This document shows positions 1-9,938 of a stretch of 64,000 bases of DNA, in pieces. Each line of letters starts with the position of its first letter. Positions within the stretch are counted from its first letter, which is position 1. Source of the DNA: Neolentinus lepideus HHB14362 ss-1 (Eukaryota > Basidiomycota > Agaricomycetes > Gloeophyllales > Gloeophyllaceae); contig KV425591.1 of assembly GCA_001632425.1 (NCBI GenBank), positions 1-64,000 of the forward strand, written 5' to 3'. The notes below the pieces were generated by a model. That model was not told the origin of the DNA, did not search any database, and was given only the letters and a program-made list of their open reading frames with translations. Both the position numbers and the translations under genes were made by a program.

Positions 1-277
1 TGTATACGGGATTCAGTAATAGCTAAGTAATGAGGGAAGAAAAACATACCCCTTAGTTTGGAAAGCACAAGTGAACTAAGGGAAAAGAAAGGGGATGCGT
101 GTCCATGAAAAAGATTATATGTAACACGTGGAATTCAGCTTCTTGATCTAAAAGGGTCTAATATTACCAAAAAGGTCTTATGTCGGGGACTCGCAGTCTA
201 CATTCCAACAGGTATTGCATAAGGGTTTGTTAAAATATTAGACATGTAATACATTATTATTACAGAACCGGCTGTCC
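1..277. other. Non-coding stretch at the window edge
   Basis: No supported gene. The stretch is AT-rich and lies on the 3' side of the decayed gypsy element, so it may be the element's 3' untranslated region or LTR. No TG...CA ends could be paired with another copy in this window. Confidence 0.3.
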
Positions 278-751
278 ATGGCCTATCCAACACCCCACTT
301 GGCAGAGCGCTACTTCTTGGACCACCCATTGGCATGCACATCGCTGCTCGAAGACTACCCACTCTATGGGCACGCCGATGAGACTGAAGAGTGTGTGGAG
401 GTAGCACGTGATTATGAGCCAACTGGCAAAGATGGCGGGGAGGAGGAGGAAGCGGAGGGCTGGGGGCTGAACAATGACAAGCGCGAGTACGTGCGCTCAT
501 TGATTAGACTTGTACCAGCTGACACAATTCGGTGCCCTCGAAGCAGTGGCACAGAAAGTACTGACCGCTGCTCCTACAGCAAGCCTGAAGAAGCCGAAAA
601 GGAGGATAGCGAGAATGAGTGCGATCGCGCTCTGGTAGTTGATGAGGATGGGAGTGACAATTCTTCATCGTTGGTGGATTCGTCGGAGGAGGAGGCCAAC
701 GTGCTCATAGCTAAGTACACACCTCATGATGTAGCACCTTCTCTTGTGTAG
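278..751 (+). CDS. Acidic ORF of unknown origin beside a retroelement
   Basis: This is an uninterrupted ORF of about 157 codons with an ATG start and a TAG stop. The product is strongly acidic in its second half, with Glu/Asp/Ser runs such as EEEEAE and SSEEEA, and no domain was recognised. It lies just past the pol 3' end of a minus-strand gypsy element and points the opposite way. It could be an antisense or accessory ORF of the element, a fragment of a host gene, or chance. Nothing in the sequence shows that it is expressed. Confidence 0.25.
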   Translation: MAYPTPHLAERYFLDHPLACTSLLEDYPLYGHADETEECVEVARDYEPTGKDGGEEEEAEGWGLNNDKREYVRSLIRLVPADTIRCPRSSGTESTDRCSYSKPEEAEKEDSENECDRALVVDEDGSDNSSSLVDSSEEEANVLIAKYTPHDVAPSLV

Positions 752-1123
752 AATAGAAATCTCTTCTTTGTAAATAAAATCGCTCAATCTTGCACGCATG
801 CTCATTCTTGCGTGAGTCTTGACCTTCTTTTGTCCTTGACCAGATAGTGCTGGTGCCTTGAGCGGATGGTGATGTAGATAGTGATAAATAGTGCATATAA
901 CAAAACAAAAGCGAAAAACTGAAAAATTTGTGTGTGCGCACCAGTTGAATGGTGTTCCCTCCTCCCCCGGACTTTAAAATGGGGAATTTCCTCAGTTCTT
1001 CATGAGAGGAGGAGTTGCACTAGAAAACAAATGGCAGAGTTGCATCTGGTTTGAAATATAAAGAAGCAATAAATGATCAAATGAATAATTAACTTGTAAA
1101 AGACTATAAGAAACAAAATGAAC
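752..1123. other. Non-coding spacer downstream of pol
   Basis: No gene seen. It separates the acidic ORF from the integrase stop codon of the decayed gypsy element. Confidence 0.3.
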
Positions 1124-2290
1124 TTAATCATCTGCGGCTAGTGCATCCTCATCGCCATGGTCGTCGAGCTCCTCCATGCGATGGACTTGGTCATTGCTGA
1201 CATCTGTGAAGTTGTCTGCCACTGTAGGTCCATCGAACAGGGTACCGTCGAGTTCAGCGAGTATGTAGGCACCACCGCAATTGCACGATACAACAATGAG
1301 CAGTCCGAGATAGTGTGGGTGCATCTTGTGGTTGAGTGATTTTTCAATAGCAGTGTTGCACATGAGTACTAGGTCGCTGCGCTTGAAGTCGAAGTCTTGT
1401 ATTGTATGCATGTGTTCTTTTTCGAATCGCTTTGCTGCTTCTACTTGATGTTGAAGGACACGATGGTGAAGGCACTCGACTTGTTCGTCCCGTTTCTGTA
1501 GCGCAATAGCACGTCGCGCTATGAGGTCGGTAGTGGATAGGATGGAATTGGGTGGTGATTGGAGGTAGGTTGCTTCGACGATATTGAGAGGAATGAGGGG
1601 GTGCACGCTGATTACTGTGAAGTAGGGCAAACATCCCATGCATCGCCTGATTGTGATGTGCTCTGACCAGATGATGAAATGCAATACCTGCGACCACTTC
1701 TTAGAGTCACCATCTGCCACCTTGAATAGTGCTTGGCGCACGTCAAAGTGGGGGTGCTCCACAATGCCATTTGCCCTCAAGTTGTAACCACTAATCTGTA
1801 TGTGTCGTACACTGAACTTCTTGCTCAAGTACTCCATAGCCGCGATGAAGGGCTTGCCGTTGTCCGTGACTATTTCTGCAAGTCTGCCCCATCGACAGAG
1901 GATGTCTTCATAGATCCAATTGCCTATTGATTGTGCATTCTCTGATCACAATTTCTTGGATTCTGGATAGAATGTCAAGACGCATTGTGCTTGGATGATA
2001 TAATGAAAACTGCCTGAGACTGGAAGGTGCATGGTGTTGATATGGACTTTGGAGAATAGCCGCACCGGAGTAGCGACGGTGGGTGGGATGAGTACGAGTT
2101 GGGATTGTCACATCTGGCATAGATGGCAACTGTTGACATACCATGCAGCATCTTGAACACAGAATGGCCACCAGAATCGTTCAAGCAGTAGTGCTTTGGT
2201 AGCATAGATACCGCAGTGGCCTACATGATCGTGGCAGGCACAGAGGGCCTCGAGTCACACTTCACCCAAAAGAACCAGCTGGTGCGTGCC
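1124..2290 (-). pseudogene. Integrase remnant of gypsy element 1
   Basis: The open C-terminal part (1124-1837) carries the integrase-core segment typical of fungal gypsy elements (ANGIVEHPHFDVRQALFKV, then WSEHITIRRCMGCLPYF) and an acidic tail. Upstream, in the same direction, the translation gives WGRLAEIVTDNGKPFIAA with the catalytic Asp region. Before that comes a zinc-binding H-C-C-like segment around 2110-2290 (ALLLERFWWPF, ending in CHLC). In-frame stops separate these blocks, so the integrase is dead. The match is to the rve/integrase family of Ty3/gypsy elements. Confidence 0.85.
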
Positions 2291-2437
2291 TTGCGCATCC
2301 TTCTTCCAAAGTTTACCACCACTAACAAAGAACTGCATTGCATACTTGATGAAGCCGGTGTACTTGTCTTCTGTTGTTTCATCTGGCCTGGTTAGCATCT
2401 CAAACCAGCCGGGTAGAAGCGCCAATCGCTGATTGAG

Positions 2438-4264
2438 TCACCACACACTATCTGTCCTTGGGAAATCTGTGTAGGTAAGACGCACCGCGTCACTATCTTG
2501 TCCTTCATTGCTATCGGCATTTGACTGTTCGTCGGCTTCTTCTACAAGGTCTTGTGTGAATACTGCTAGGTTAGAAGGTGATTCAAGATAGGCGACAGGG
2601 TTGATGAAGTGGATGAAGCTATGAAGGCGGTCTATCCAGTCGTCAAACTCTGGGTCATCATCTTGCGGCGGGTCATCTGGTTGCAGCGGATGACGCGACA
2701 AGCCATTGGGTCCATGCTTGACTCCTGGCACATAAACGAGTTTGAACTGGAATGTAAGGATGGAGACGATCCACCAATTGATGCTAGTGGATGGTGCTAT
2801 GTTAGGATTCTGTAGCATGCCCTTGATATAGCACCCGTCAACTTCGATGACTAGATTTCAGACACCAAGCAGGTAAAGATGTAGTGCACGTAGACTCCTG
2901 AATAGGCTGTAGATCTCGAGATTTGGTTGTGAGAAGTGGTGCTCGCGATCATTGAGTGTGATGGAGCTGAACCAACTATAATTGTGATTCTTGGTGTCTG
3001 CCGCTGCTTGTTGGCAGAGGTAGTAACCTACCGCAATATAGGAGGTGTCCACGGCTAGGATGATGGGTAAGGAGGATGTATAGTCAATGGGACATAGCAC
3101 TGGTGACTCTAATAGCGCTTGCTTGAGATCTGCTTGCGCTAGCTCCTGTTTGGGGCCCCACTCGAAAGGGACATCCTTGCACATTAGTCTAGTGAGTGCA
3201 TCTGTGCAATGTCTGAAGTTCTTGATAAAGATTCTAAGTACGCCGACCATTCCTAAGAAGGTGCACACTTCGGATAGCATTTTGCAAGGTCCCCAATTCC
3301 TAATGACTGTGACTTTTGACTTGTCTGGTATCCGACCTTCGTATGTGCAGTGATGCCCTATAACAACGATCTCTGGGCTGCATACCGTCAACTTCAGGCA
3401 GGAGAAAGTACCGCCGCAATAGCGCATGTGCTGTATGACTCTATTGAGCATCTGAAAGTGTTCCCACACAAAGCAACGGATGTTGGGGTTCTCCGCTATA
3501 GTCTTGTATGATCCATCTGGCTGCTCATACCGCATTGGCAGTCCCTTCACTGGAACATCGTCGATGTAAGGAATGGTGTGCTCAGGTATCTCGGGTTGTA
3601 GGATAGCGGTAACGTCATCGTGGAAGATGGGGACTGAATTGCTCCAGCCCATAGGAAGAGTGATGAGTCACATAGCACTGAAGGGTGTCTGGAAGGTGGT
3701 CAGGTCACATGAGGATTCCGCTATTTCTCGCTCGTTGTAGCCCACGTATAAGTCTAACATAGCACCACATGCGTGCTTTGCAAACTGTTTGGCCATATGA
3801 TCTGGGATTAGGATGACACCTGAGTGTTGTATGGTGACTGCATTGAGGGGCTCGAGACTGTGGACTAAGTGGAGCGATTTGCTGTATTTCTTGATGACGC
3901 AGAACCAGTGCGACCTATAAGAGGCATTGGATGGCTCGTAGACTCCCGCTGCTATCTTGCGCTTGATGACGGCACACACTTCAGGGTAGATTCCTGGCAG
4001 TATTGGTACATTGCACTGGATCCATGGCATGTGTGGGAGTACTGGGAAATCGATTGTAGGGAAGAATTCTTTCTTGAAACGTCTGCACTCATTGTCGTTC
4101 CATGCGAAGGCTTCATTTTGCTTGCACATGAAGTCATCTAGTAGCACAAACTCGTCACTGGTAAGGAATCCTTCAGGATGCGCTTTATGTAGCACTTCAT
4201 GCCAGTCTGCAGTATAGCGCCCTGTAGGTTTGAACATGTGTGGAGTCAGAGTGAGAGTCGGCAT
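2438..4264 (-). pseudogene. Reverse transcriptase-RNase H remnant of gypsy element 1
   Basis: The segment 3668-4264 holds the N-terminal RT part, including a FQTPFSAM block. The segment 2858-3652 continues with LPMGWSNSVPIFHDDV and the active-site motif YIDDVPVKG, which is the Y-x-D-D box. RNase H-like sequence follows (AVDTSYIAVGYYLCQ, and then VPGVKHGPNGLSRHP in 2438-2818). Stops interrupt the frame near 3660 and near 2840. The family is unmistakable, but the copy is not translatable. Confidence 0.9.
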
Positions 4265-4291
4265 GTCTGCTAATGGATCTCCGGTGATATT

Positions 4292-5956
4292 TCATATGAT
4301 GTGATATTCTTTTGGTAGCACCACTGGAACCACGTGCACCTTCTGCGCTACTGGTTTGTACTTCTTTTTCATTGCTGCTAGGACCAACATGAGAGAGTCG
4401 GCGGAATGTTTTTGTGATTTGATATTTTCTGCTGTTGGAACCCAATAAGAACCCAATGACTGCATAAGAACCTGAGAGACAGATGGAGAGTCACAAGCAG
4501 AAAGGTATATGGAGTGGAGGAGTCCATCTGGGAGCTCACTTGCACTATTGTCTAAGTCGATTTTGCATAGCGATGAGATATGGAAAGCGTCAGGGGTGTC
4601 AGATGCCTCTATGACGACTGCGACCCAGTCAGAGTCAAACAGACTATCCTCTTCATGGCTCGGGGGCTCTTCACTTGCCACAAAAGGATCCACTGAGGAA
4701 GCACAGCTTGCCTTGTGGATACGTCAGTATTGTCGCTACTAGGTCACTATTTCGATCGGTGATGGTGATGGTCTGTGTCTCATTGAAGAAATTCTAGATG
4801 TTGCTTTGCGTCAAGACGTCGAATGGCCGGCCCAGTAGGATGTCGTAGGCAGGGTCGCGTACCACATGCATTTGGAGATACAATGTGATAGACCCCACCT
4901 GGAACGGGACGTTGTGTGCTAAACTGAGAGTGAGGTCGACCGTTTTGTTCACGGACTGCATCTGCACCCTAACCATAGAATCAAAAGCGATCCCAAGGGA
5001 CAAACACACTCCTTCTGACATAGCAATGATTTGGGAACCGGGGTCAAGGATTGCCTCAACCTTCTCCTTGTTGTCTACCAAACTGACTATAGAGCGCAGC
5101 GCTAGCGACTCCTTCACTACATGGAAATGCAGCAGTATTTTGCCTGGTGCTAGCCCTTTGAAGTATTGGTCCACAGGGTCAGGTACGATGATCTCACCAT
5201 GCTCCTCAGTTTTGCCATATGTCAAGAGATCGGAGCATAGGAAAGTTTCAGGTGAGGTGAGCTCCTCGTTGGCCACTTCCTCTAGCATTGCTTGTATGCA
5301 CTCTGTGGTAGGAGGGACGCGCTTGGGTGTAACGAGGTCGCAGTACTTGTTTCTAACTTCTGGAGAGATCGCGAGGAGTTCCTGGGAGGTGAGTGACACA
5401 TAGGGAATGGATAGCGACCACTGAAAGACATTCTCCGAGATGACTGGATCATAAACTGGAGCTTGCGCATGATACGCCAGCTCCTTAGAGTGCTCTTGCT
5501 CTGTGTCCACTACTTTCTCCTGTGACATATCAAAACAGACAGTTTTGGATGCTGGTTGATGAGGGTGATTGATATCACAGGCTTGGGCATATGGATGGAT
5601 GGGTGCGTTCGGCATGTGAGTGGCAGATTGTGCAGTTTACTGGGTGTCAAAGGTCCTGGTGCTGGCACGGTTGTTTTCTCAGGTACCGCCAGTGCAGAGG
5701 GAGTTGCATTGATAAGTAGCACAGGCGCCTTGCCTTTGTCTGGGTGAGGCAGAGTCTGGATGCCATCGAAGGTTGGGTGCTTTCTGAGAGCGAACAGCTC
5801 CTGTTCTAGCAACTTGATATGCTCATTGATGTCCAATTGGAATATGTCACGAGGAGCACCGATTGTCTTGACATCCTTGTAGATCATTTGTTCAATGATA
5901 TTCACTGCCACTTGACTTGGGTTGCACCTATGCCACTCCATAATCCTTTTGCGCAT
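4292..5956 (-). pseudogene. Protease-linker region of gypsy element 1
   Basis: The ORF 4794-5615 contains a retropepsin-like domain: an AILDPGSQI catalytic turn near its middle and a YDILLGRPFDVL block near its end. The first Gly-turn position is Pro (D-P-G) instead of the usual Ser or Thr (D-S/T-G). A linker ORF (4292-4693) ends with KYKPVAQKVHVVPVVLP, which leads into the RT in this clade. The overlapping ORF 5510-5956 covers the gag-protease junction in another frame. These blocks belong to one polyprotein broken by frame changes. Confidence 0.8.
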
Positions 5957-5974
5957 ATTCGCGCCTGGGAGATT

Positions 5975-6892
5975 TTATGGTACCATCACCCCCAACGGTA
6001 GCACAACCTTCCCTTCTATGTTCCTCATCACTCGTCCCGCTCGCTGGTCTTCATCAACCTTGGGGCAGCACCATATGGAGTGATTGTTTGCGCTGCAATA
6101 GTGGCACTGGTAGGGCACTGCAGGCATCATGCATGCTGTTGTGCTACCTGCTGCCATCGTGCTTCCCTGTGCCATTGCCGCTAATGTAGGTGCAAGTGAC
6201 TGGGAGACTGCCTTCATGATGATGTCGACTAGCGACGTATACTCCTCTACCTTGACCTTTCCTTCAGGGGTCTCTGCCTTTGCTTCCATTATTGTGGTAG
6301 CTGGCGTCCCAGCAAGAAAGAATGATGCAGCCTCAAATACTGAAGTGATGCCATAAGGAGTATCCGCTGCTTGCTCTGGGTTCTTAATCTGGAGGCGTGT
6401 GTACACCTTGGTCCACAAGTCTTGGCTGAAGGCATGCTGGAAGGCACGGTTCTGCTTGTGCTCTGAGATAAGGTCTCTGCAATGGAGGAAGTGCATGATG
6501 AGGAGGAACTCACAATAGAATGTTGACAAATCTGCCAAGTTGTGGATACCGATGCGCACACGCTCCCCAACTAGTCTATCCATGTCTCCTACAGAATAGC
6601 GCTGGTCTTCATGCACTGCTGGGTATAGCATCTTGAGTGCAGTGACAAATGCCTCATATGTCTTGGCTGCGTCCTTGTATTCTGGCAACCCTTTCCACAT
6701 CTCCTCTTGGTGCATCGGCACATATTTGACTGCAGCGCACTTCTTGTCTGCTTCGTTCGTGATGAGGGTGGGGTGTGCCTTGAAGAGATCCTCTAGATCC
6801 TCCAAGTAGCGCAGTAGTGATTGTGGGTTTTTGGGATCGAATATGGGTGTTGCCTTGTCACGGCGTGATGGGAGAGCTTTGACATTGGTCAT
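5975..6892 (-). pseudogene. Gag with zinc knuckle, gypsy element 1
   Basis: The ORF of 305 codons has a gag-like helical region and near its C terminus a CCHC zinc knuckle: CHYCSANNHSIWCC matches C-x2-C-x4-H-x4-C. A Pro-rich stretch stays open upstream of the annotated ATG to about 7015, where a TGA interrupts it, and related coding sequence seems to continue to 7181. The full gag N-terminus is therefore lost or broken where the LTR palindrome begins. This ORF is the best preserved part of the element. Confidence 0.8.
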
Positions 6893-7181
6893 GGTGTTTA
6901 TCTCGGGGATGGGTTCTGGAGAGGAAGGTGGAAGGGCTGGTTGTTCATCAATAGGGGAGACAGGCAGAGGTGAAGTGGTTTGTGAAGGAGGTGCAGATAG
7001 TGCAGCTATGCGAGCTGATCAGTGCCTTGGAAATAGCAAAGCCAGGGGTACCTCCTCAGAGGATTCGGAGTTGCTGTGAGGGATGTCGGATGGCATTTGG
7101 GTGAAATGACCCAGGTAGAGACAATTGGTGATGGCTACCACTGTGTCGTAAACTTCTTTGATTGCTTTGCTATTGATGCAC

Positions 7182-8497
7182 TGATAGGCCCCATTGGCTT
7201 CTGACCCCAGAAAACGCGACTTAGGGCGATTACGCGCACTTCGTGGGAACGGCGACTTAGCGACTCAATAGCGCACTGTCGGTACTCTGCGCACTAGCGA
7301 CCCTAAGCACCAGCGACAAGGCTCTCGGCTCCTCGGCGGACTTAAGATGGCTCCTCGGTAGCTCGGACGTCGGGCGTCATTCAGTCGAGTCATCAGCATT
7401 TCGGCATGCATCGGCCAGTGTTCTTACTGCAGTCCGAACTGAGGCAGTGTCTCAGGGTGCCTTTCCATATGGCGTACAGCCTGCCGTCGCCTCGGATCAG
7501 CGCAAGTTCTATTGGTGTGACTTTCCTTATGCGTGCAGTGCGCATCGACACATGGTGCGACTACGGCTATCACGACACCGCTGCACCACAGAGCGGCCCC
7601 ACCCTTTATCCCTCTTTCGGCAGCATCGCGCTAGCATCGGCAGCATAGCCCGCCCCCGGATTATCGAAGAGGCGTGCCCTAACGCAAAGTCAAGACGCAC
7701 CCGACTGGCTCCCGTCCGCGGAGCGGCGCGTGTGCTAGAGTTGGTCACGCAGGTTATTGGTCGCAGAGCGCATGTGGATTGGGAGCAAGGCAGTACAGGT
7801 CGTATGGATGTGAGACTGAGCAGAGGCACAATTCGCAGTAGTAGGTAGATAGAATCGGACACGGAGTAGTCGTTCTTATGTATTTAAGCCATTACTTTAA
7901 CTGTCTGTAGAACAAGTTATCTTCACCACACACTTCAGATCTCAGTCTTGCATCAGAGCTTTCTTTCTAAGTCCGTCTTGCGACTCGCGTTTAGGTACTC
8001 TTGCGTACCTCCGACTTCACCCAGAGATAGCGACAGAGTACACCAGCGTAGCGTCGCTGTTCGTAAGTTGCCCCTTATACGTTCCCTTCTCCAAGACAGC
8101 CCCGTGCACTGTAGAGTAGTGCTGATCAGAGTCGATATATGTCCGAGTTAGAAATAGCGACTACCAACAGCGCTCCACTATAGAGCGTCGAAGACCGCAT
8201 AGCGCCGAACAGGAGGACTATCGTACAGCGCCCATACAGAGCCGTGCATATAGCGCTACATAGCGCATAGCGTCACCACCACTCTACAGACTGCCGCCGA
8301 GTAGCAACTTGGCGCCAACCTTCCTTTAGCCCCACCTATACGTCTCACCTTCACCCATCCCCTCCGAACTATATTACCCTTCGCTACCCCGGGCCTCACA
8401 GCCATCTGACACCAAGGGCATTGGTGTTTTGCTTTGTGGTTGTGTCTACACTTTAGGTCTCATTTCCGCGGGTTTCGTCGTGTGTCTGTGCGTATCA
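7182..8497 (+). repeat. LTR copy 1 (1316 bp, forward)
   Basis: It begins TGATAGGCC and ends GTATCA, with the short terminal TGATA/TATCA inverted repeat expected of an LTR. The same sequence in reverse orientation forms LTR copy 2 at 8622-9938. The left flank is gag of element 1 and the right flank is a 124-bp internal fragment that belongs with LTR 2. No primer-binding site follows its 3' end and no purine-rich tract precedes it, so it behaves as a solo LTR. The bases on either side (tgcac and gcgct) are not a target-site duplication. Confidence 0.8.
7406..7648 (+). other. 80-codon ORF inside LTR copy 1
   Basis: The ORF runs from ATG to TAG. The corresponding ORF in LTR copy 2 has the same start, stop and length (80 codons) with about a quarter to a third of its residues changed. 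No domain was recognised. The many amino-acid changes argue against strong selection, so this may simply be an LTR stretch poor in stops. It is listed because it stays open in both diverged copies. Confidence 0.25.
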
Positions 8498-8621
8498 GCG
8501 CTCCCTTTCAACAAGGTCTAGAAAACATTCCTGGTGCTGTTCGAGCTCTCTAGCGAGATCGCTATCGTCTTGCTTGTGCCCTGACATCTCATGAAATCTC
8601 CTCTTGCAGTGGGCTCCAAAA
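8498..8621 (-). mobile_element. Internal fragment between inverted LTRs, with primer-binding site and gag start
   Basis: On the minus strand, directly after LTR copy 2 (three bases later), comes TGGAGCCCAC, complementary to a tRNA 3' end finishing in CCA. This is a good primer-binding site candidate at about 8601-8618. An ATG at 8587 then opens a reading frame beginning MSGHKQDDSDLARELEQ. It runs 30 codons and stops on the TGA formed by the first bases of the adjoining LTR 1. So this is the 5' leader and gag start of the element that owned LTR 2, cut off by LTR 1. Confidence 0.7.
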
Positions 8622-9938
8622 TGATATGCACAGACACATGATGAAACCCGCGGAAATGAGACCTAAAGCTAGACACAAGCACAAAGCAAACACCAAACCC
8701 TTGGTGTCAGATGGCTGCAAGGCCCGGGGTAACAAAGGGTAATAATAGTTCAGGGGAGAGAGGGTATGGATGTGACGTATAGTTGGGGCTAAAGGGAGTT
8801 TGGCACCAAGTCACTACTCGGCAGCAGTCTGAGGATGGAATGTGATGCTATGTGCTATGTAGCGCTATGTGCATGGTGCTGTGTAGGTGCTATACAATAC
8901 TCCTCTTGCTCAGCGCTGTATGGTCTTTGGTGCTCTATAGGGGAGCGCTACTTGTAGCCATTTATCTCTAACTCAGACATATATAGACTCTGGTTAATAC
9001 GATGCTACAGGGCACGAGGCTGCCTAAGAGGAAGGGACTTTGTAAGGTGTTGCTTATGATCAGTGACGCTACGCTGGTGTACTCTGTCGCTATCTCTGGG
9101 TGAAGTCAGAGGTACGCAAGAGTACCTAAACGCGAGTCGCAAGATGGACTTTTAGAAGAAAACTCTGATGCGAGACTGAAATCTAAAAAATGTGGTGAAG
9201 ATAACTTTTTCTACAAAGCCGTAGAGTAATGTTCTTAAATACAAGAGAGCGACTGCTCTATGTCCGATCCTATCTACTACTACCGTGAGTCGTGCCTCTG
9301 CTCAGCCTCGCACCCATACGAGTTGTACTGCCTTACTCCTATCCTCATGCAATCCTCGACCAGTACCCCTCACGACCACTCTAGTATGTGTGCCACTCCT
9401 CGGATGGAAGCCAGTCAGGTGTGTCTTGACTTTGCATTAGAGTGTGCCTCCTTGATGATCCGGTGGCAGGCTATGCTGCCGATGCTAGCGTGATCCTGCT
9501 GAAACAAGGATAAAGGGTGGGGCCACTATATTGGGCAGCGGTGTTGTGATAGCTGTAGTCATGCCATGTGTTGATGTGCACTGCACGCATAAGGAAAGTT
9601 GCACCAATAGAACTAGTGCTGATCTGATGCCACAGCAGGCTGTACACCATATGAAAAGGTGCCCTGAGACACCGCCTCGGTTCAGACTGTAGTAACAACA
9701 TTGGGTGATACATGCCGAGATGCCAATGACTCAACTGAATAACATTTGGCCAACTGGGCTACCAAGGAGCCGTCCTAAGTGCGCCAAGGAGCTGAAAGCC
9801 TTGTTGCTGGGGTGTATGGTCACTAGTGCGCAGAGTACCGACAGTGCACCATTGAGTTGCTAAGTCGCTGTTCCCACAAAGCACGTGGAACCACCCTAAA
9901 TCGCATTTTCTGGGGTCAGAAGCCAACAGGGCCTATCA
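8622..9938 (-). repeat. LTR copy 2 (1317 bp, reverse)
   Basis: This is the inverted counterpart of LTR copy 1, with the same TGATAGGCC start (at 9938 on the minus strand) and TATCA end (at 8622). The 80-codon ORF seen in copy 1 has its equivalent at 9471-9710. Several CG dinucleotides of copy 1 appear here as TG or CA, mostly in the first 450 bp, which fits methylated-cytosine decay. A primer-binding site follows it, so it was a 5' LTR. Its right flank is gag of a different element. Confidence 0.8.

Larger units (their letters stand above)
1124..7181 (-). mobile_element. Decayed Ty3/gypsy LTR retrotransposon (element 1)
   Basis: Reading on the minus strand the order is gag (zinc knuckle), retropepsin, reverse transcriptase, RNase H, integrase, which is the Ty3/gypsy order. 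The coding sequence is broken by stops and frame changes between every domain, so the element cannot encode its own proteins. Its gag 5' region runs straight into the LTR palindrome at 7182, where its own 5' LTR would be expected. No paired LTR was found on the left. It is therefore a truncated, inactive copy. Confidence 0.9.

Noticed and set aside
7182..9938. The inverted 1.3-kb repeats as terminal repeats of a DNA transposon
   Set aside because: The ends TGATA...TATCA and the primer-binding site next to one copy are LTR features, and no transposase lies between the repeats.
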